From: CAYNHF01 sp964397045
GTDB taxonomy: Bacteria > Actinomycetota > Acidimicrobiia > Spongiisociales > UBA5794
Assembly: GCA_964397045.1 (NCBI GenBank)
Contig: CAYNHF010000021.1
Coordinates: 56,942-120,941 of the forward strand
Length of the DNA stretch: 64,000 nt
Direction: 5' to 3'
Shown here: in pieces, positions 52,649-63,353 of the stretch
How positions within the stretch are numbered: position 1 is the first letter of the stretch
How the letters are laid out: each line of letters begins with the position of its first letter
Program-made: the position numbers and the translations under genes
Notes under the pieces: generated by a model
Databases searched by the model: none
What the model saw: only the letters and a program-made list of their open reading frames with translations
Told to the model about the DNA's origin: nothing

Positions 52649-54664
52649 TCACCCCTCCGGTGGCGCCTCCTGCCGCGCCACGGCGTTCTCGAGCACTGCG
52701 GCGAGCTCGATTCTCGAGTCTCCGGTCCCGAAAGCGGTGATCGTGTCACCGCCGCGTAGCTGCGTCTCGCCGTGCGGGATGATCACGCGTTGCCCACGCC
52801 GGACGGAAACCAGCGTGGCACCTTCCGGCCAGTCGAGGTCGCGGACCCTGGCCCCGTCCGAAATGGTTCCGGCGGTCACCGGCAGCTCGAAAAACGATGC
52901 CCCCGGTTGGGCGCGCTGTCTGGCGCGATCACGATAGAGATGCCGACCGGTCGCTCCTCCGAGGGCGAGGTGGTAGGCGCGGACGACACTTTCGCGGCGG
53001 AACATGCCCACGAACTTGCGGGGATCGTCGTCTGCCACCACGGGCATGCGGCCGTAGCCGAGGGCGGCCATCCGTGCCAGCGCGCTCGACACCGGCATCG
53101 TGGGCTCCACGGTGATGGGGTCGGGGGTCATCACTTCGCGGACGAGGGCGGACCCATCGGGGTCGCCGCGGCGGGCGATATCGCTGAGCGTCAGGATGCC
53201 GGTCAATTCTCCGCTGGTCACCACCGGCATGCCGTGATGATGTTCTTCGGTCATGAGTTCCTCGGCGGCACTGATGGTCATGTCTTCCTGGAGCAGGGTG
53301 CCGGGCCATCGCATCACCTGCCCGACGGTGACGGTGTCGAGCAGATCAATGTCCTCCTGCTTGATGAGGTGGAGTCCGGTGCGTCGCAGCGGGATGAGGT
53401 AGGAGTTCTCAGGGTGGATCCGGTCTGCGATGAAGGTCGCCAGTGCGGTGGCCAACATCAGTGGCAGCACCAGGCCGTAGTCACCCGTGATCTCGAACAC
53501 GATGATGATCGCGGTGAGCGGCGCCCGAGCCACCGCCGCGAAGGTTGCCGCCATGCCAACGACTGCGAAGGCCCCCGGCTCCAGCTCGGAGAACGACCAC
53601 ACCGGGGTCACCAGGATGGCGAGGCCGGCACCGATCGCGGCTCCGATGAACAGGCTGGGCATGAATGTTCCTGCTGAGCCGCCGCCGGTACGAGTTACCG
53701 AGTTGGTGACCATCTTGGCGAGCGCCAAGCCGAACAGCGGCAGCCACAGCTCGTTGGTGCCTGCAGGCAGGCGGACCAGTTCGGCCACGACCTCCTGGCC
53801 GGTTCCGATCGCCCGGACGTCGACGAGACCGATGAGCGCCACGATCAGGCCGAAGCTGAGGGGCCGGATCCAGTCGCGTTGGGCAAAGAGTCGTTTTTGG
53901 ATGTCGATGCCGTCGAGCACCCTGAGGAAGATCACCCCAAACCCCACGGCCAGCAGACCCAGGAGGGCGTAGAGGAAGAGCTCGGCAATGTCGTTCAGCT
54001 GATGGGGTGGGGCGGAAAGGATCTGGTCCTCGCCGACGAGCGAGGTGGTGGTGACGGCGGCGGCGACCGACGCGACGACGATCGCATTCAGGTGGCGGAT
54101 GGCGAAGTTGCCCAGCAGCACCTCCATCGCGAAAAGCATCCCGGCGATCGGAGCTGAGAACGAGGCACCGATGCCGGCACCTGCGCCGGCTGCGACCAGG
54201 CTCCGGATCTGGTCTTCGCCGAATCGGGTGTAGCGGGCGAACGACGAGCCGATCGCACCGCCGATCATCACGATCGGGCCCTCACGACCTCCGGAGCCTC
54301 CGCTGCCCAGCGTGGTCGCGGTAGCGGCGAGCTTGGCGATGATCGTCTTGGTGGAGAGGTAGCCACCGTGGAGCGACAGGCCCACCATCGTCTCGGTGAC
54401 GCCGCCGGATTCGACCTCTTTCGACACCACTCTGGCAATCAGCCAGGACCCGCCGATCCCGATCGGGATGCTGAAGAGGAGGATCCAGGTCCCGTTGTCG
54501 TCGATCGCCTCTTTCGTGATGTCGCCCAACACCCGCACCAGAAAGATCAGCAACGCGGCGGCTGCCCCCACGGCGATACCCACCACGAGCGAGGCGGCGA
54601 GGAATGAAGCCGTGCCGCGTTTCTTCAGCGTGGAGCGGATCCGGTCAATCGAGAATGTCGACAT
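52649..54664 (-). CDS. ClC-type chloride channel/antiporter with CBS and TrkA_C domains
   Basis: A 671-aa protein. The ClC membrane domain (about 1-430) has GSGGSGGREGPIVMIGG for the conserved G(K/R)EGP motif and GGGSAGTFMPSLFIGAAIG. A pair of CBS domains (about 450-570) and a C-terminal RCK_C/TrkA_C domain (about 590-665) follow. It moves chloride, either as a channel or by proton exchange; the usual internal gating Glu is present in REGP. I chose ATG 54664; upstream in-frame residues do not look conserved. The CBS and TrkA_C parts imply nucleotide-sensitive control. Confidence 0.9.
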   Translation of the reverse strand: MSTFSIDRIRSTLKKRGTASFLAASLVVGIAVGAAAALLIFLVRVLGDITKEAIDDNGTWILLFSIPIGIGGSWLIARVVSKEVESGGVTETMVGLSLHGGYLSTKTIIAKLAATATTLGSGGSGGREGPIVMIGGAIGSSFARYTRFGEDQIRSLVAAGAGAGIGASFSAPIAGMLFAMEVLLGNFAIRHLNAIVVASVAAAVTTTSLVGEDQILSAPPHQLNDIAELFLYALLGLLAVGFGVIFLRVLDGIDIQKRLFAQRDWIRPLSFGLIVALIGLVDVRAIGTGQEVVAELVRLPAGTNELWLPLFGLALAKMVTNSVTRTGGGSAGTFMPSLFIGAAIGAGLAILVTPVWSFSELEPGAFAVVGMAATFAAVARAPLTAIIIVFEITGDYGLVLPLMLATALATFIADRIHPENSYLIPLRRTGLHLIKQEDIDLLDTVTVGQVMRWPGTLLQEDMTISAAEELMTEEHHHGMPVVTSGELTGILTLSDIARRGDPDGSALVREVMTPDPITVEPTMPVSSALARMAALGYGRMPVVADDDPRKFVGMFRRESVVRAYHLALGGATGRHLYRDRARQRAQPGASFFELPVTAGTISDGARVRDLDWPEGATLVSVRRGQRVIIPHGETQLRGGDTITAFGTGDSRIELAAVLENAVARQEAPPEG

Positions 54665-54733
54665 ACGAGGCCAACGGTAACTGCCGGGCCCGCCGGACAA
54701 AACCACACCGCCGGTTGGTGTACCGTCGCCGCG

Positions 54734-56080
54734 GTGCAAGAAGCCACATTCACCGTTGCCGACCTGACCCGCAGTGCCGCGCGAGCCATCGCGAGGGCGT
54801 TTCCCGATCCGGTCTGGGTGCAGGGAGAGATCCGGGACCTGAGCCGCTCCAGCCGGGGCCATGTGTACTTCTCGCTGGTCGACCCCGTCGCGGTGTCGGA
54901 ACCGGCGAGCGTCGCGGCCGTGGTTCCGGTTACCTTGTTCGCCTCCGACCGGGAGGTGGTGAATCGGGCACTGATGGCGGCCGGGGCGCCTCGAATGACA
55001 GACGGCATCCGGGTTCGAGTGCGCGGCACCGTGTCGTTCTACGGTCCCCGCGCCGCGGTGCAGTTGCGGATGACGTCGGTTGACACCGACTACACCGTCG
55101 GTGCCTACGCCGCAGAGCGTGCCCGCATTCTGCGACTGCTCACCAGCGCCGGGCTGCTCGACCGCAATCGGGAGCTCGCGATCCCGCTCGTGCCGCTGCG
55201 GGTCGGTCTGGTCACGAGCGCAGGAAGCGCAGCCGAAGCGGACTTCCTTTCCGAATTGGAGTCGAGCGGGTTCGCCTTTCGCGTGGTTGCAGTCGACGCG
55301 CGGGTCCAGGGTCCAACGGCTTCAGTTTCACTCACGAGCGCGATATCTGCCGCGGTCGCCTCTGATGTGCAACTCATCGCGGTGGTGCGGGGCGGAGGAT
55401 CGCAGAGTGACCTGGCCGGCTTCGACGACGAGGACGTGGCGCGCTCGATCGCGACCGCCCCGGTGCCCGTTTTCACCGGGATCGGTCACGAGGTAGACGA
55501 GGCGATCGCCGACCGCGTCGCCGCGGCAACGTTCAAGACTCCGACCGCGTGTGCCGCCGCCATCGTCGGCCGGGTAGCTGCGTTCGACCAGGGACTGGAT
55601 GCGTTGGGGAGCGCCATCGCTGCCGGTGCCCGCTCGCGCCTGGTGCGCAGCGCCCGTCGCCTGGGCGACGTGACCGGGCGGGTTCGCATCGGTGCGTCGG
55701 GCCGCCTGCAGCGGGGTACGGCACGTCTCGAGCGCAATTGGGGGAGGCTGGAGACCGTGGCCGAGGTTGCGATGGAGCGCCAGGAACACCGCGTCGCCGA
55801 GGTAGCAGGACGGTTGCGTCGGACGGCACCGCGTCGCGTCGAAGAGTCGGCCCGGTTGGTGGCTGCGAAGGCGGCGGTGCTTGCCGCGCACGACCCGCGG
55901 CAGGTGCTGGCGCGGGGATGGTCGATCGTCCGCGACGAAGTAGGTGGGCTGGTTCGATCGGTGAACGACCTGGAGACGGGGGATACGATGACGGCGACGC
56001 TGGCAGATGGCGAGGCCATCGGGCGAGTGGAATCGCTACGGTCGCGACCGCAGTTGAGGGGAGACAACGACGATGGATGA
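54734..56080 (+). CDS. xseA: Exodeoxyribonuclease VII large subunit
   Basis: A 448-aa subunit. The N-terminal OB-fold (about 1-105) carries VWVQGEIRDLSRSSRGHVYF, the central nuclease domain (about 120-320) contains the conserved VVRGGGSQSDL and FTGIGHEVDEAIAD, and the C-terminal half is a coiled coil. With XseB it degrades single-stranded DNA in both directions. The start is GTG 54734. It overlaps xseB by eight bases. Confidence 0.95.
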   Translation: MQEATFTVADLTRSAARAIARAFPDPVWVQGEIRDLSRSSRGHVYFSLVDPVAVSEPASVAAVVPVTLFASDREVVNRALMAAGAPRMTDGIRVRVRGTVSFYGPRAAVQLRMTSVDTDYTVGAYAAERARILRLLTSAGLLDRNRELAIPLVPLRVGLVTSAGSAAEADFLSELESSGFAFRVVAVDARVQGPTASVSLTSAISAAVASDVQLIAVVRGGGSQSDLAGFDDEDVARSIATAPVPVFTGIGHEVDEAIADRVAAATFKTPTACAAAIVGRVAAFDQGLDALGSAIAAGARSRLVRSARRLGDVTGRVRIGASGRLQRGTARLERNWGRLETVAEVAMERQEHRVAEVAGRLRRTAPRRVEESARLVAAKAAVLAAHDPRQVLARGWSIVRDEVGGLVRSVNDLETGDTMTATLADGEAIGRVESLRSRPQLRGDNDDG

Positions 56081-56312
56081 GGCCGCGGACCTGGGCTACG
56101 GAGACGCCATGCGAGAACTCGAGGAAATCCTCGAGGAAATCGAGCGCGATGACGTCGATGTGGATGTGTTGGCAGCCAGGGTGGCGCGGGCTGCCGAGTT
56201 GATCGCCGTCTGTCGAGATCGCATCGCCGGAGCAAGGACGGCAGTGGAGCGAGTAGTCGTCGAACTGGAAGCTTCCGTCGAGCAATCTGTCGCTGAGCCG
56301 GAGACGGAATGA
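56073..56312 (+). CDS. xseB: Exodeoxyribonuclease VII small subunit
   Basis: A 79-aa helical protein of typical length. It contains the family pattern GDAMRELEEILEEIERDDVDVD and a second helix with ARAAELIAVCRDRI. It overlaps xseA by eight bases and forms the normal xseA-xseB pair, stabilising the large subunit. Confidence 0.92.
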   Translation: MDEAADLGYGDAMRELEEILEEIERDDVDVDVLAARVARAAELIAVCRDRIAGARTAVERVVVELEASVEQSVAEPETE

Positions 56313-56325
56313 GGCTCACCTCCTG

Positions 56326-56850
56326 ATGTCGTCTCGTGTGGAATCCGCGGATGGCAAGCCGCCGACGGCGCGGCTTCGCATCAGGCTGCGGCCATGGCAA
56401 CCCGAGGAGGCGGTGTGGTACGTCGCTGCGCTGGACGAGGAGATTCTCCGCTGGACCCGTGAGTCGCAGACGATGGGTCCTGCCGAGTGCGCGGCTGCAC
56501 TGGCCGCAGGCGCAAGCCAGCGAGCGCTCGCCGTGGTGGATGCGGAAAATGGCGCGTTGCTCGGCAATCTGGGGATCGCGGTCGCCGGCGGCGACGCTGA
56601 GCTGTCGTATTGGATCGCGGCGGCATCGCGAGGCAAGGGTGCGGCGCAAGCCGCGTTGCTGGCAGGCACCGAAGTCGCCCTGCAAGACTCACGGGTCACC
56701 TCTTGTTTTTTGCTGATCCATCCCGAGAATGCGGCGTCGCTGCGGGTGGCAGGCCGCGCCGGCTACACGTTCGTGGGGACGCAACCTGGACCGCCGGACT
56801 GCTCAGGAGAGGATGGCCTCGTCGCGGTCTACCGGTTTCCTTCCCCGTGA
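56326..56850 (+). CDS. GNAT family acetyltransferase
   Basis: A 174-aa RimJ/RimL-like GNAT protein. The acetyl-CoA loop is degenerate in AASRGKGAAQAALL (about 102-115), with the usual ELSYWIAAASRGKG lead. The C-terminal HPENAASLRVAGRAGYTFVG follows. It acetylates a protein N-terminus or a small amine; the target is unknown. It starts 13 bp after xseB, so it is probably in that operon. Confidence 0.85.
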   Translation: MSSRVESADGKPPTARLRIRLRPWQPEEAVWYVAALDEEILRWTRESQTMGPAECAAALAAGASQRALAVVDAENGALLGNLGIAVAGGDAELSYWIAAASRGKGAAQAALLAGTEVALQDSRVTSCFLLIHPENAASLRVAGRAGYTFVGTQPGPPDCSGEDGLVAVYRFPSP

Positions 56851-56900
56851 CGATCGTTGCCATCCGGACCCGGGTGGTGAACGCCGTAAGCTGAGCCGCG

Positions 56901-58613
56901 ATGAATGAAGAACTCGGATTCCGCATCGCCCGGGACACAGATACCGAAGAGGACTATCTCGCCGTTTCGTTGCGCGGCGTCCACCTGCTCAAGAACACCG
57001 TCTTGAACAAGGGCACTTCGTTCACCCGTGAGGATCGTGATGCGTTCGGGCTGCACGGCCTGCTGCCCGACCACTCGTCGACGATGGAGGAGCAACTCGC
57101 CAGGGTGCGGGACCAGTTCGACCGCAAGGAAGACGACATGCAGCGCAATGTCTACCTCAACGGCCTGCTCGACAGAAACGAGACACTCTTCTATCGCTTC
57201 GTGGTGGACAACCTCGCCGAGACCGTCCCGATCATCTACACCCCAACCGTGGCGTATGCCTGCCGGCATTGGAGCCGGATCTTCCGCAGAGCGCGCGGCA
57301 TCTACATCACGCCGCGCGATCGGGGACAGATGGAGCAAGCGCTGCGGAACCGGCCGAAGTTGCCGCGCCCGGTCATCGTGGTCACCGACAACGAGCGGAT
57401 CCTCGGGATCGGTGACCAGGGAGCAGGCGGGATGGGGATTCCGATCGGGAAGCTGGCGTTGTATGCCGCGGCGGCAGGCATCCACCCGGCGCGACTGGTT
57501 CCGGTCTCGCTCGACGTGGGTACCAACAATGAGGAGTTGCTCGGCGACCCGCTCTATCTGGGATATCGAGAGCGCCGGCTGCGGGGTGAGGATTATGACT
57601 CGCTGGTTGCTGAGTTCGTAGCGGCGGTCCAGGTGGTGTACCCGGACGCGTTGCTGCAATGGGAGGACTTCTCCAACCGGACGAGCTTCACCAACCTGGA
57701 GCGGTACCGGGAGCAGGTCCTCTCGTTCAACGACGACATCCAGGGCACTGCCGCCATGGCGGTTGCCGGCCTGCTGGCGGCGTCGCGCCATATTGGCTTT
57801 TCGATGCGGGACCACCGGGTAGTCATTGTGGGCGCCGGTTCCGCAGGGATCGGGATCCGCGACCAGATCGCGGCAGCGATGGTCAACGATGGGGCGACCC
57901 CGGCAGACGTCGGCAACCAGATCTTCGTGCTCGACTCCCGCGGACTGATCGTCGAGGGCAGGCCCGACCTGTCGCCCGCGAAGCAGAGGCTTGCCGTTGC
58001 CACCGGCGTTGTGGCCGACTGGCAGATCAGCGATCACCCGATCGACCTGGAAGATGTGGTGCGAAACGCCAGGGCGACCGCACTCATTGGGGTCAGTGGC
58101 GTTGCCAACATCTTCAATCAGCGAGTGGTATCCCGCATGGCTCGCTACGCAGATCGGCCGATCATCATGCCGCTGTCCAACCCGACGAGCCTCACCGAGG
58201 TCGAGCCGCAGGATGCGCTCGCCTGGACCGGAGGCCGGGCCATCATCGCCACCGGCAGCCCCTTCCCGACGGTGACCCACCGCCAGCAGGTCCACTCCAT
58301 CGGTCAAGCGAACAACGTGTTCGTCTTCCCCGGTATCGGGTTGGGGGCGCTCACCGTCGGTGCCTCGATGGTGACGGAGGGCATGTTCCTGGCTGCGGCC
58401 GGGGCCCTCGCCGGTGAGGTGGGGCCGGATCTGCTCGAGCGGGGCCAGATCTTCCCTTCGATCACGTCGGTGCGCGACGTTTCTACCAAGGTGGCGACAG
58501 CCGTCGCCGAGGCAGCCATCGCAGACGGTGTGGCAGACCCGATCGAAGATGTGGACGGACAGATCGCCGCGGCGCAGTGGGATCCGACGTACCTGCCGTA
58601 CCGGCCGGCATGA
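56901..58613 (+). CDS. maeA: NAD-dependent malic enzyme
   Basis: A 570-aa malic enzyme of the long bacterial/eukaryotic type. The catalytic Tyr segment reads YTPTVAYACRHWS (about 108-120), the metal and substrate loop SLDVGTNNEELLGDPLYLG, and the cofactor loop VIVGAGSAGIGI near residue 310. NDDIQGTAAMAVAGLLA is the usual helix before the cofactor domain. It decarboxylates malate to pyruvate and yields NADH. The gene starts at ATG 56901 and overlaps the downstream nucleotidase by four bases. Confidence 0.95.
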   Translation: MNEELGFRIARDTDTEEDYLAVSLRGVHLLKNTVLNKGTSFTREDRDAFGLHGLLPDHSSTMEEQLARVRDQFDRKEDDMQRNVYLNGLLDRNETLFYRFVVDNLAETVPIIYTPTVAYACRHWSRIFRRARGIYITPRDRGQMEQALRNRPKLPRPVIVVTDNERILGIGDQGAGGMGIPIGKLALYAAAAGIHPARLVPVSLDVGTNNEELLGDPLYLGYRERRLRGEDYDSLVAEFVAAVQVVYPDALLQWEDFSNRTSFTNLERYREQVLSFNDDIQGTAAMAVAGLLAASRHIGFSMRDHRVVIVGAGSAGIGIRDQIAAAMVNDGATPADVGNQIFVLDSRGLIVEGRPDLSPAKQRLAVATGVVADWQISDHPIDLEDVVRNARATALIGVSGVANIFNQRVVSRMARYADRPIIMPLSNPTSLTEVEPQDALAWTGGRAIIATGSPFPTVTHRQQVHSIGQANNVFVFPGIGLGALTVGASMVTEGMFLAAAGALAGEVGPDLLERGQIFPSITSVRDVSTKVATAVAEAAIADGVADPIEDVDGQIAAAQWDPTYLPYRPA

Positions 58614-60091
58614 ACACCGGAACCGATCCGTATGCACGTTCGCCGCGAGGCATGTTCGTCAACCGAACCCTGAACCTGAGGTCGATACGCGCCATCGGGT
58701 ACGACATGGACTACACCCTGGTGCACTACAAGGCGGACGAGTGGGAGCGACTCGCCTTCACTCATGCTCGCCGCCGTCTCGCCGAGCGCGGCTGGCCCGT
58801 CAAGGATTTGAAGTTCGATGCCGACTCGGTGACCCGTGGCCTGGCGATCGACCGGGAGTCCGGCAATCTCGTCAAGGCGACCCGCTTCGGATATGTCATC
58901 CGGGCGGCACACGGCACCCGGCTCTTGGGCTACGACGAGCTGCGCAGTGCCTATGCCGGGGTTTTCGTCGACCTCGGTGAGGACCGGTTCGAGTTCATGA
59001 ACACCCTCTTCTCCTTGTCGGAAGCGGCGCTCCTCGCCGGGTTGGTCGATCTCCTCGATGGCGGTGAGTTGCCGGGCCGGATGACCTACGCCGACCTGCA
59101 CGATGCCGTCGTCGACGTGATCGACCAGTCCCACAACGAGGGGGATTTGAAGCGTGAGATCTTGACCGACCCCGATCGCTACATCGTGCGCGACCCGGAC
59201 ACTGCGCTGGCACTGCTCGACCAGAGGGCGGCGGGCAAGCGCCTGCTGCTGATCACGAACTCGGAGTGGGAGTACGCCAGGCCGATCATGACGTACTCCT
59301 TCGATCCGTATCTCCCAGACGGTGAGACCTGGCGGGACCTATTCGACACGGTGATCGTGTCTTCTGCGAAACCGCGCTTCTTCTCATCCCGCAACCCGCT
59401 CTTCAGAATCATCGACGAGGACGCCGCGTTGCTGCAGCCACACGACGGGCCGCTGGAAGACGGCGCCGTGTACTACGGGGGCAACGCCGGGATCGTCGAA
59501 GAGCGGCTCGATCTTGCCGGAGACGAGATCCTCTATGTGGGTGACCACCTCTTCGGAGACGTACACGTGTCGAAGGCGATGCTGCGCTGGCGTACCGCTC
59601 TCATCCTGCGTGAGATGGAGCCGGAGGTGCGAGCGCTGGACGACTTCTTGCCGGAGCAAGAGAAGCTCAACGAGTTGATGGATCAGAAGCAACTGCTCGA
59701 GGCGAGGCTGGCCTCGCTTCGCCTGGCTGCGTTGCGCAAGCGCAAGAAGTACACGCCGCCACCTTCCGATGTGGCTCCGGGGGACGAAGCGGCGGTTCGT
59801 AAGGAGTTGGCTGCGCTCGATGAGCTGATCTCGCCGCTGGCTGGTGCGTCTTCGCGGCTACGTAACCCGGAGTGGGGTCCGCTGATGCGGGCCGGGGTGG
59901 ACAAGAGCCTCTTCGCCCGCCAGGTCGAGCGGTATGCGGATGTCTATACGTCGCGTGTGTCCAACTTCCTCGAGCCGGGCCCGTATGCCATGTTGCGGGC
60001 GGGCAGGCTCGACCTGCCCCATGACCCGCACTTCCGTTATGAAGGCCATCCCGGACCGGACGGCGGGCCCGGCGCCCCGGAGCCGACGTAG
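58610..60091 (+). CDS. HAD-IG family 5'-nucleotidase
   Basis: A 493-aa HAD hydrolase of the cN-II-like 5'-nucleotidase (HAD-IG) family. The catalytic motif GYDMDYTLVHY (about 34-44) has both aspartates, and a conserved lysine and DHLFGDVHVSK segment (about 320) complete the site. It dephosphorylates purine nucleotides such as IMP or GMP. The ATG at 58610 overlaps the malic enzyme stop by four bases (ATGA), so the pair is co-translated. Confidence 0.9.
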   Translation: MNTGTDPYARSPRGMFVNRTLNLRSIRAIGYDMDYTLVHYKADEWERLAFTHARRRLAERGWPVKDLKFDADSVTRGLAIDRESGNLVKATRFGYVIRAAHGTRLLGYDELRSAYAGVFVDLGEDRFEFMNTLFSLSEAALLAGLVDLLDGGELPGRMTYADLHDAVVDVIDQSHNEGDLKREILTDPDRYIVRDPDTALALLDQRAAGKRLLLITNSEWEYARPIMTYSFDPYLPDGETWRDLFDTVIVSSAKPRFFSSRNPLFRIIDEDAALLQPHDGPLEDGAVYYGGNAGIVEERLDLAGDEILYVGDHLFGDVHVSKAMLRWRTALILREMEPEVRALDDFLPEQEKLNELMDQKQLLEARLASLRLAALRKRKKYTPPPSDVAPGDEAAVRKELAALDELISPLAGASSRLRNPEWGPLMRAGVDKSLFARQVERYADVYTSRVSNFLEPGPYAMLRAGRLDLPHDPHFRYEGHPGPDGGPGAPEPT

Positions 60092-60119
60092 GTCGCCGCG
60101 TGGCGATAGCATCTGGCAG

Positions 60120-61004
<885 letters not shown>

Positions 61005-61029
61005 TCGTTGCGGCAGGCTGGAGCCAGGC

Positions 61030-62181
61030 GTGACGGATGCCTTCACCGCCAATCTCGTGCACTTCGTCCGTTACCTGCGCGCCACCGGCCTCGGAGTCAA
61101 ACCGCAGACTGCCAACGAGTTGGCCGCTGCAGCCAGGGCGGTAGGCCTCACCGACCGCGACGATGTCTATCACGCGTTCAAAGCCGTCACTGTGGTGCGG
61201 CCCACCGAGGTGCCCCGCTTCGACGACGCTTTCGAGCTGTTTTTCGGGGCGGCGCGCCCGAAGGTGATTTACTCGGATGAGTCGGAGGGTGCATTCGGGC
61301 CGGAAGAGGAGCCTTCGGCGAGCCTGCCGCTGCTGGCACCTGCGACGTCAGAGATGGCTGCAGATGAACTGGAGGAAGTGTCCGATACCGTCGGTGGTTC
61401 CTATTCCGAGCGGCTGGCGTCGAAGGATTTCGCCGATCTCACCGCATACGAGAAGGAGGAGATTCTGCGGATGATCGCCCGGATGCGCTGGCGCCCTGCC
61501 GACGCCGCCTCCCGCCGATGGCTGCCTGCCTCCAGCGGGCCGCGACCGCATCTGCGGCGCACGTTCCGTGGTCTCGCCGGGCCCGAGGGTGATCTGATGC
61601 CGTTGGCGTACGCCAGTCGGCGGCCCCGCAAGCGGCCGCTGGTGGTGATCGCAGATGTGAGCGGCTCGATGGATCGTTACTCCGAGATGTTCCTCAACTT
61701 CGTCCACGCCGCGCAGGGACGCCTGGGGCGGGTGGAGGCCTTCGTGTTTGCGACCCGGCTGAGCCGGATCACCCGGGAGTTGCGCCAGCGCGACGCCACC
61801 CAGGCACTGCGCCGGGTGGGGGAAACGGTGGAAGACTGGGCAGGCGGCACCCGCATCGGCGAAGCGCTGCAGGAATTCAACTGGACCTGGAGCCGCCGCG
61901 TGACACGCGGCGGTGCCATCGGTCTCATCATCTCGGACGGGTGGGACACGGGCGATCCTGGGTTGCTCGAGGTCGAGATGCGCCGGTTCGCTCGCTCGAT
62001 GCACCGGGTGATCTGGCTGAACCCGCTGGCAGGGCGGCCGGGCTTCGCTCCTGAGACTCGTGGCATGCAGGCTGCGCTCCCCCACGTCGACGATCTGCTC
62101 GCCGCCGGTACCTTGCGAGATCTGACCGACGTGGTTCGCCTGCTGGAGTCGGTTGGTGACCCGCGCCGGGCGGTGCGCTGA
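61030..62181 (+). CDS. VWA-domain (CoxE-like) protein
   Basis: A 383-aa protein. Its C-terminal VWA domain (about 195-375) has an intact MIDAS motif in VVIADVSGSMDRY (D-x-S-x-S) and a later T/D pair. The N-terminal half is helical and of unknown structure, as in CoxE. It pairs with MoxR ATPase for maturation of CO dehydrogenase or similar enzymes. The GTG start lies 25 bp after the moxR-like gene. Confidence 0.88.
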   Translation: MTDAFTANLVHFVRYLRATGLGVKPQTANELAAAARAVGLTDRDDVYHAFKAVTVVRPTEVPRFDDAFELFFGAARPKVIYSDESEGAFGPEEEPSASLPLLAPATSEMAADELEEVSDTVGGSYSERLASKDFADLTAYEKEEILRMIARMRWRPADAASRRWLPASSGPRPHLRRTFRGLAGPEGDLMPLAYASRRPRKRPLVVIADVSGSMDRYSEMFLNFVHAAQGRLGRVEAFVFATRLSRITRELRQRDATQALRRVGETVEDWAGGTRIGEALQEFNWTWSRRVTRGGAIGLIISDGWDTGDPGLLEVEMRRFARSMHRVIWLNPLAGRPGFAPETRGMQAALPHVDDLLAAGTLRDLTDVVRLLESVGDPRRAVR

Positions 62182-62244
62182 TCCGTTCCCTGCCCGCGCC
62201 GAATAAGCTCCAGCAATGAAGGTTGTCCCGAGCCAGATGGCGGG

Positions 62245-62559
62245 GTGCATATGAAAGACGCGCTGGAGGTCTACGACCGTTGGACGGCGGACGGCAAGTC
62301 GGTGGCGGTCGCCACGGTGGTTTCGGTGATCGGTTCGGCGCCGCGTCCTGAGGGTGCCAAGTTCCTGGTGTCTTCGACGGGTGACATGGAGGGTTCGGTC
62401 AGCGGCGGTTGCGTGGAGAACGATGTGTTTCTCCATGCGCAGCAGGTTCTCGAGACGGGGACGCCCAAGCTCGTCACCTACGGCATCGCAGACGAGGAGG
62501 CCTTCGAGGTCGGTTTGACGTGCGGCGGCACCATCTCGGTGTACATCGAGCAATGGTGA
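62245..62559 (+). CDS. XdhC/CoxI-family protein, N-terminal-type domain only
   Basis: A 104-aa protein with only the XdhC_CoxI domain. It contains GSAPRPEGAKFLVSSTGDM and SGGCVENDVFLHA with the conserved Cys (about 56) and LTCGGTISVYIEQW at its end, another conserved Cys. In most XdhC proteins this is fused to the C-terminal Rossmann domain. Here that domain follows as a separate gene overlapping by seven bases. Start GTG 62245 or ATG 62251. XdhC proteins mature or sulfurate molybdenum cofactors. Confidence 0.88.
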   Translation: MHMKDALEVYDRWTADGKSVAVATVVSVIGSAPRPEGAKFLVSSTGDMEGSVSGGCVENDVFLHAQQVLETGTPKLVTYGIADEEAFEVGLTCGGTISVYIEQW

Positions 62560-63341
62560 CCTCGTTGATTGAGGCCGGCAGGGCCCTGGTGGCTGAAGAG
62601 CGCCTCGGTGCGGTGGTGAAGGTGGTTGCCGGCCCCGATCTGGGGGCCGGTGCGGTGGTCGATGCCGATCGTGGCTACGTCGCAGGGGAGCTTCCGGATT
62701 CGGTCCGCGACGACGTGCTGGCGGACGCCGCGGCCTTGATGGCACACGAGCAGAGCCGCACGCTGGAGTACGGAGACACCAAGGTCTACATCGAGACGGT
62801 GGCGCCGCCTCCCGTCATGCTCATCTTCGGTGCCGGCCACATTTCCCAGCCGCTGTCCCGTTTCGCCCGCGACCTGGGGTTCCGGGTCTTCGTGGCGGAC
62901 GCCCGTCCTGCGTGGGCGACCGAAGAACGTTTCCCGCACGTCGATCGCCTCATCGTCGCCTGGCCGGACGAGGTGTTCGAAGAGATCACGCCCGATGCCA
63001 GGACCTATGTGGTCGTGTTGAACCACGATGCCCGGTTCGAGAACCCGATCTTCCCTGTGGTCAGGGAGGCCCCGGTGCGGTACGTGGGCGCGATGGGAAG
63101 CCGGCGCACCCATCGGGCCCGACTCGATCGTCTGGCAGCGGCGGGCTGGTCGGAGGAGGAACTCGACTCGATTCACGGCCCGATCGGGCTCGACGTCGGT
63201 GCGGAAACCCCCGAGGAGATGGCGATCGCGATCCTGGGCGAAATCATCCAGGTGCGGTACGGCCACGGCACCGGGATGTCGCTGCGCGGCACCGACGGCA
63301 GGATTCACGCCCAGCGGGGAGACGAACCGGGTACCTCGTAG
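62553..63341 (+). CDS. XdhC/CoxI-family protein, with C-terminal Rossmann domain
   Basis: A 262-aa protein. An N-terminal segment (about 1-75) resembles a second XdhC_CoxI domain lacking its Cys motif, then the XdhC_C Rossmann domain (about 85-240) begins with MLIFGAGHISQPLSRFARDLG. The conserved GAMGSRRTHRARLDRL follows. It binds a nucleotide and helps insert or sulfurate the molybdopterin cofactor. The start may be ATG 62553 or GTG 62556, both overlapping the preceding gene, so translation is coupled. Confidence 0.88.
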   Translation: MVTSLIEAGRALVAEERLGAVVKVVAGPDLGAGAVVDADRGYVAGELPDSVRDDVLADAAALMAHEQSRTLEYGDTKVYIETVAPPPVMLIFGAGHISQPLSRFARDLGFRVFVADARPAWATEERFPHVDRLIVAWPDEVFEEITPDARTYVVVLNHDARFENPIFPVVREAPVRYVGAMGSRRTHRARLDRLAAAGWSEEELDSIHGPIGLDVGAETPEEMAIAILGEIIQVRYGHGTGMSLRGTDGRIHAQRGDEPGTS

Positions 63342-63353
63342 GACGGCTGCCGG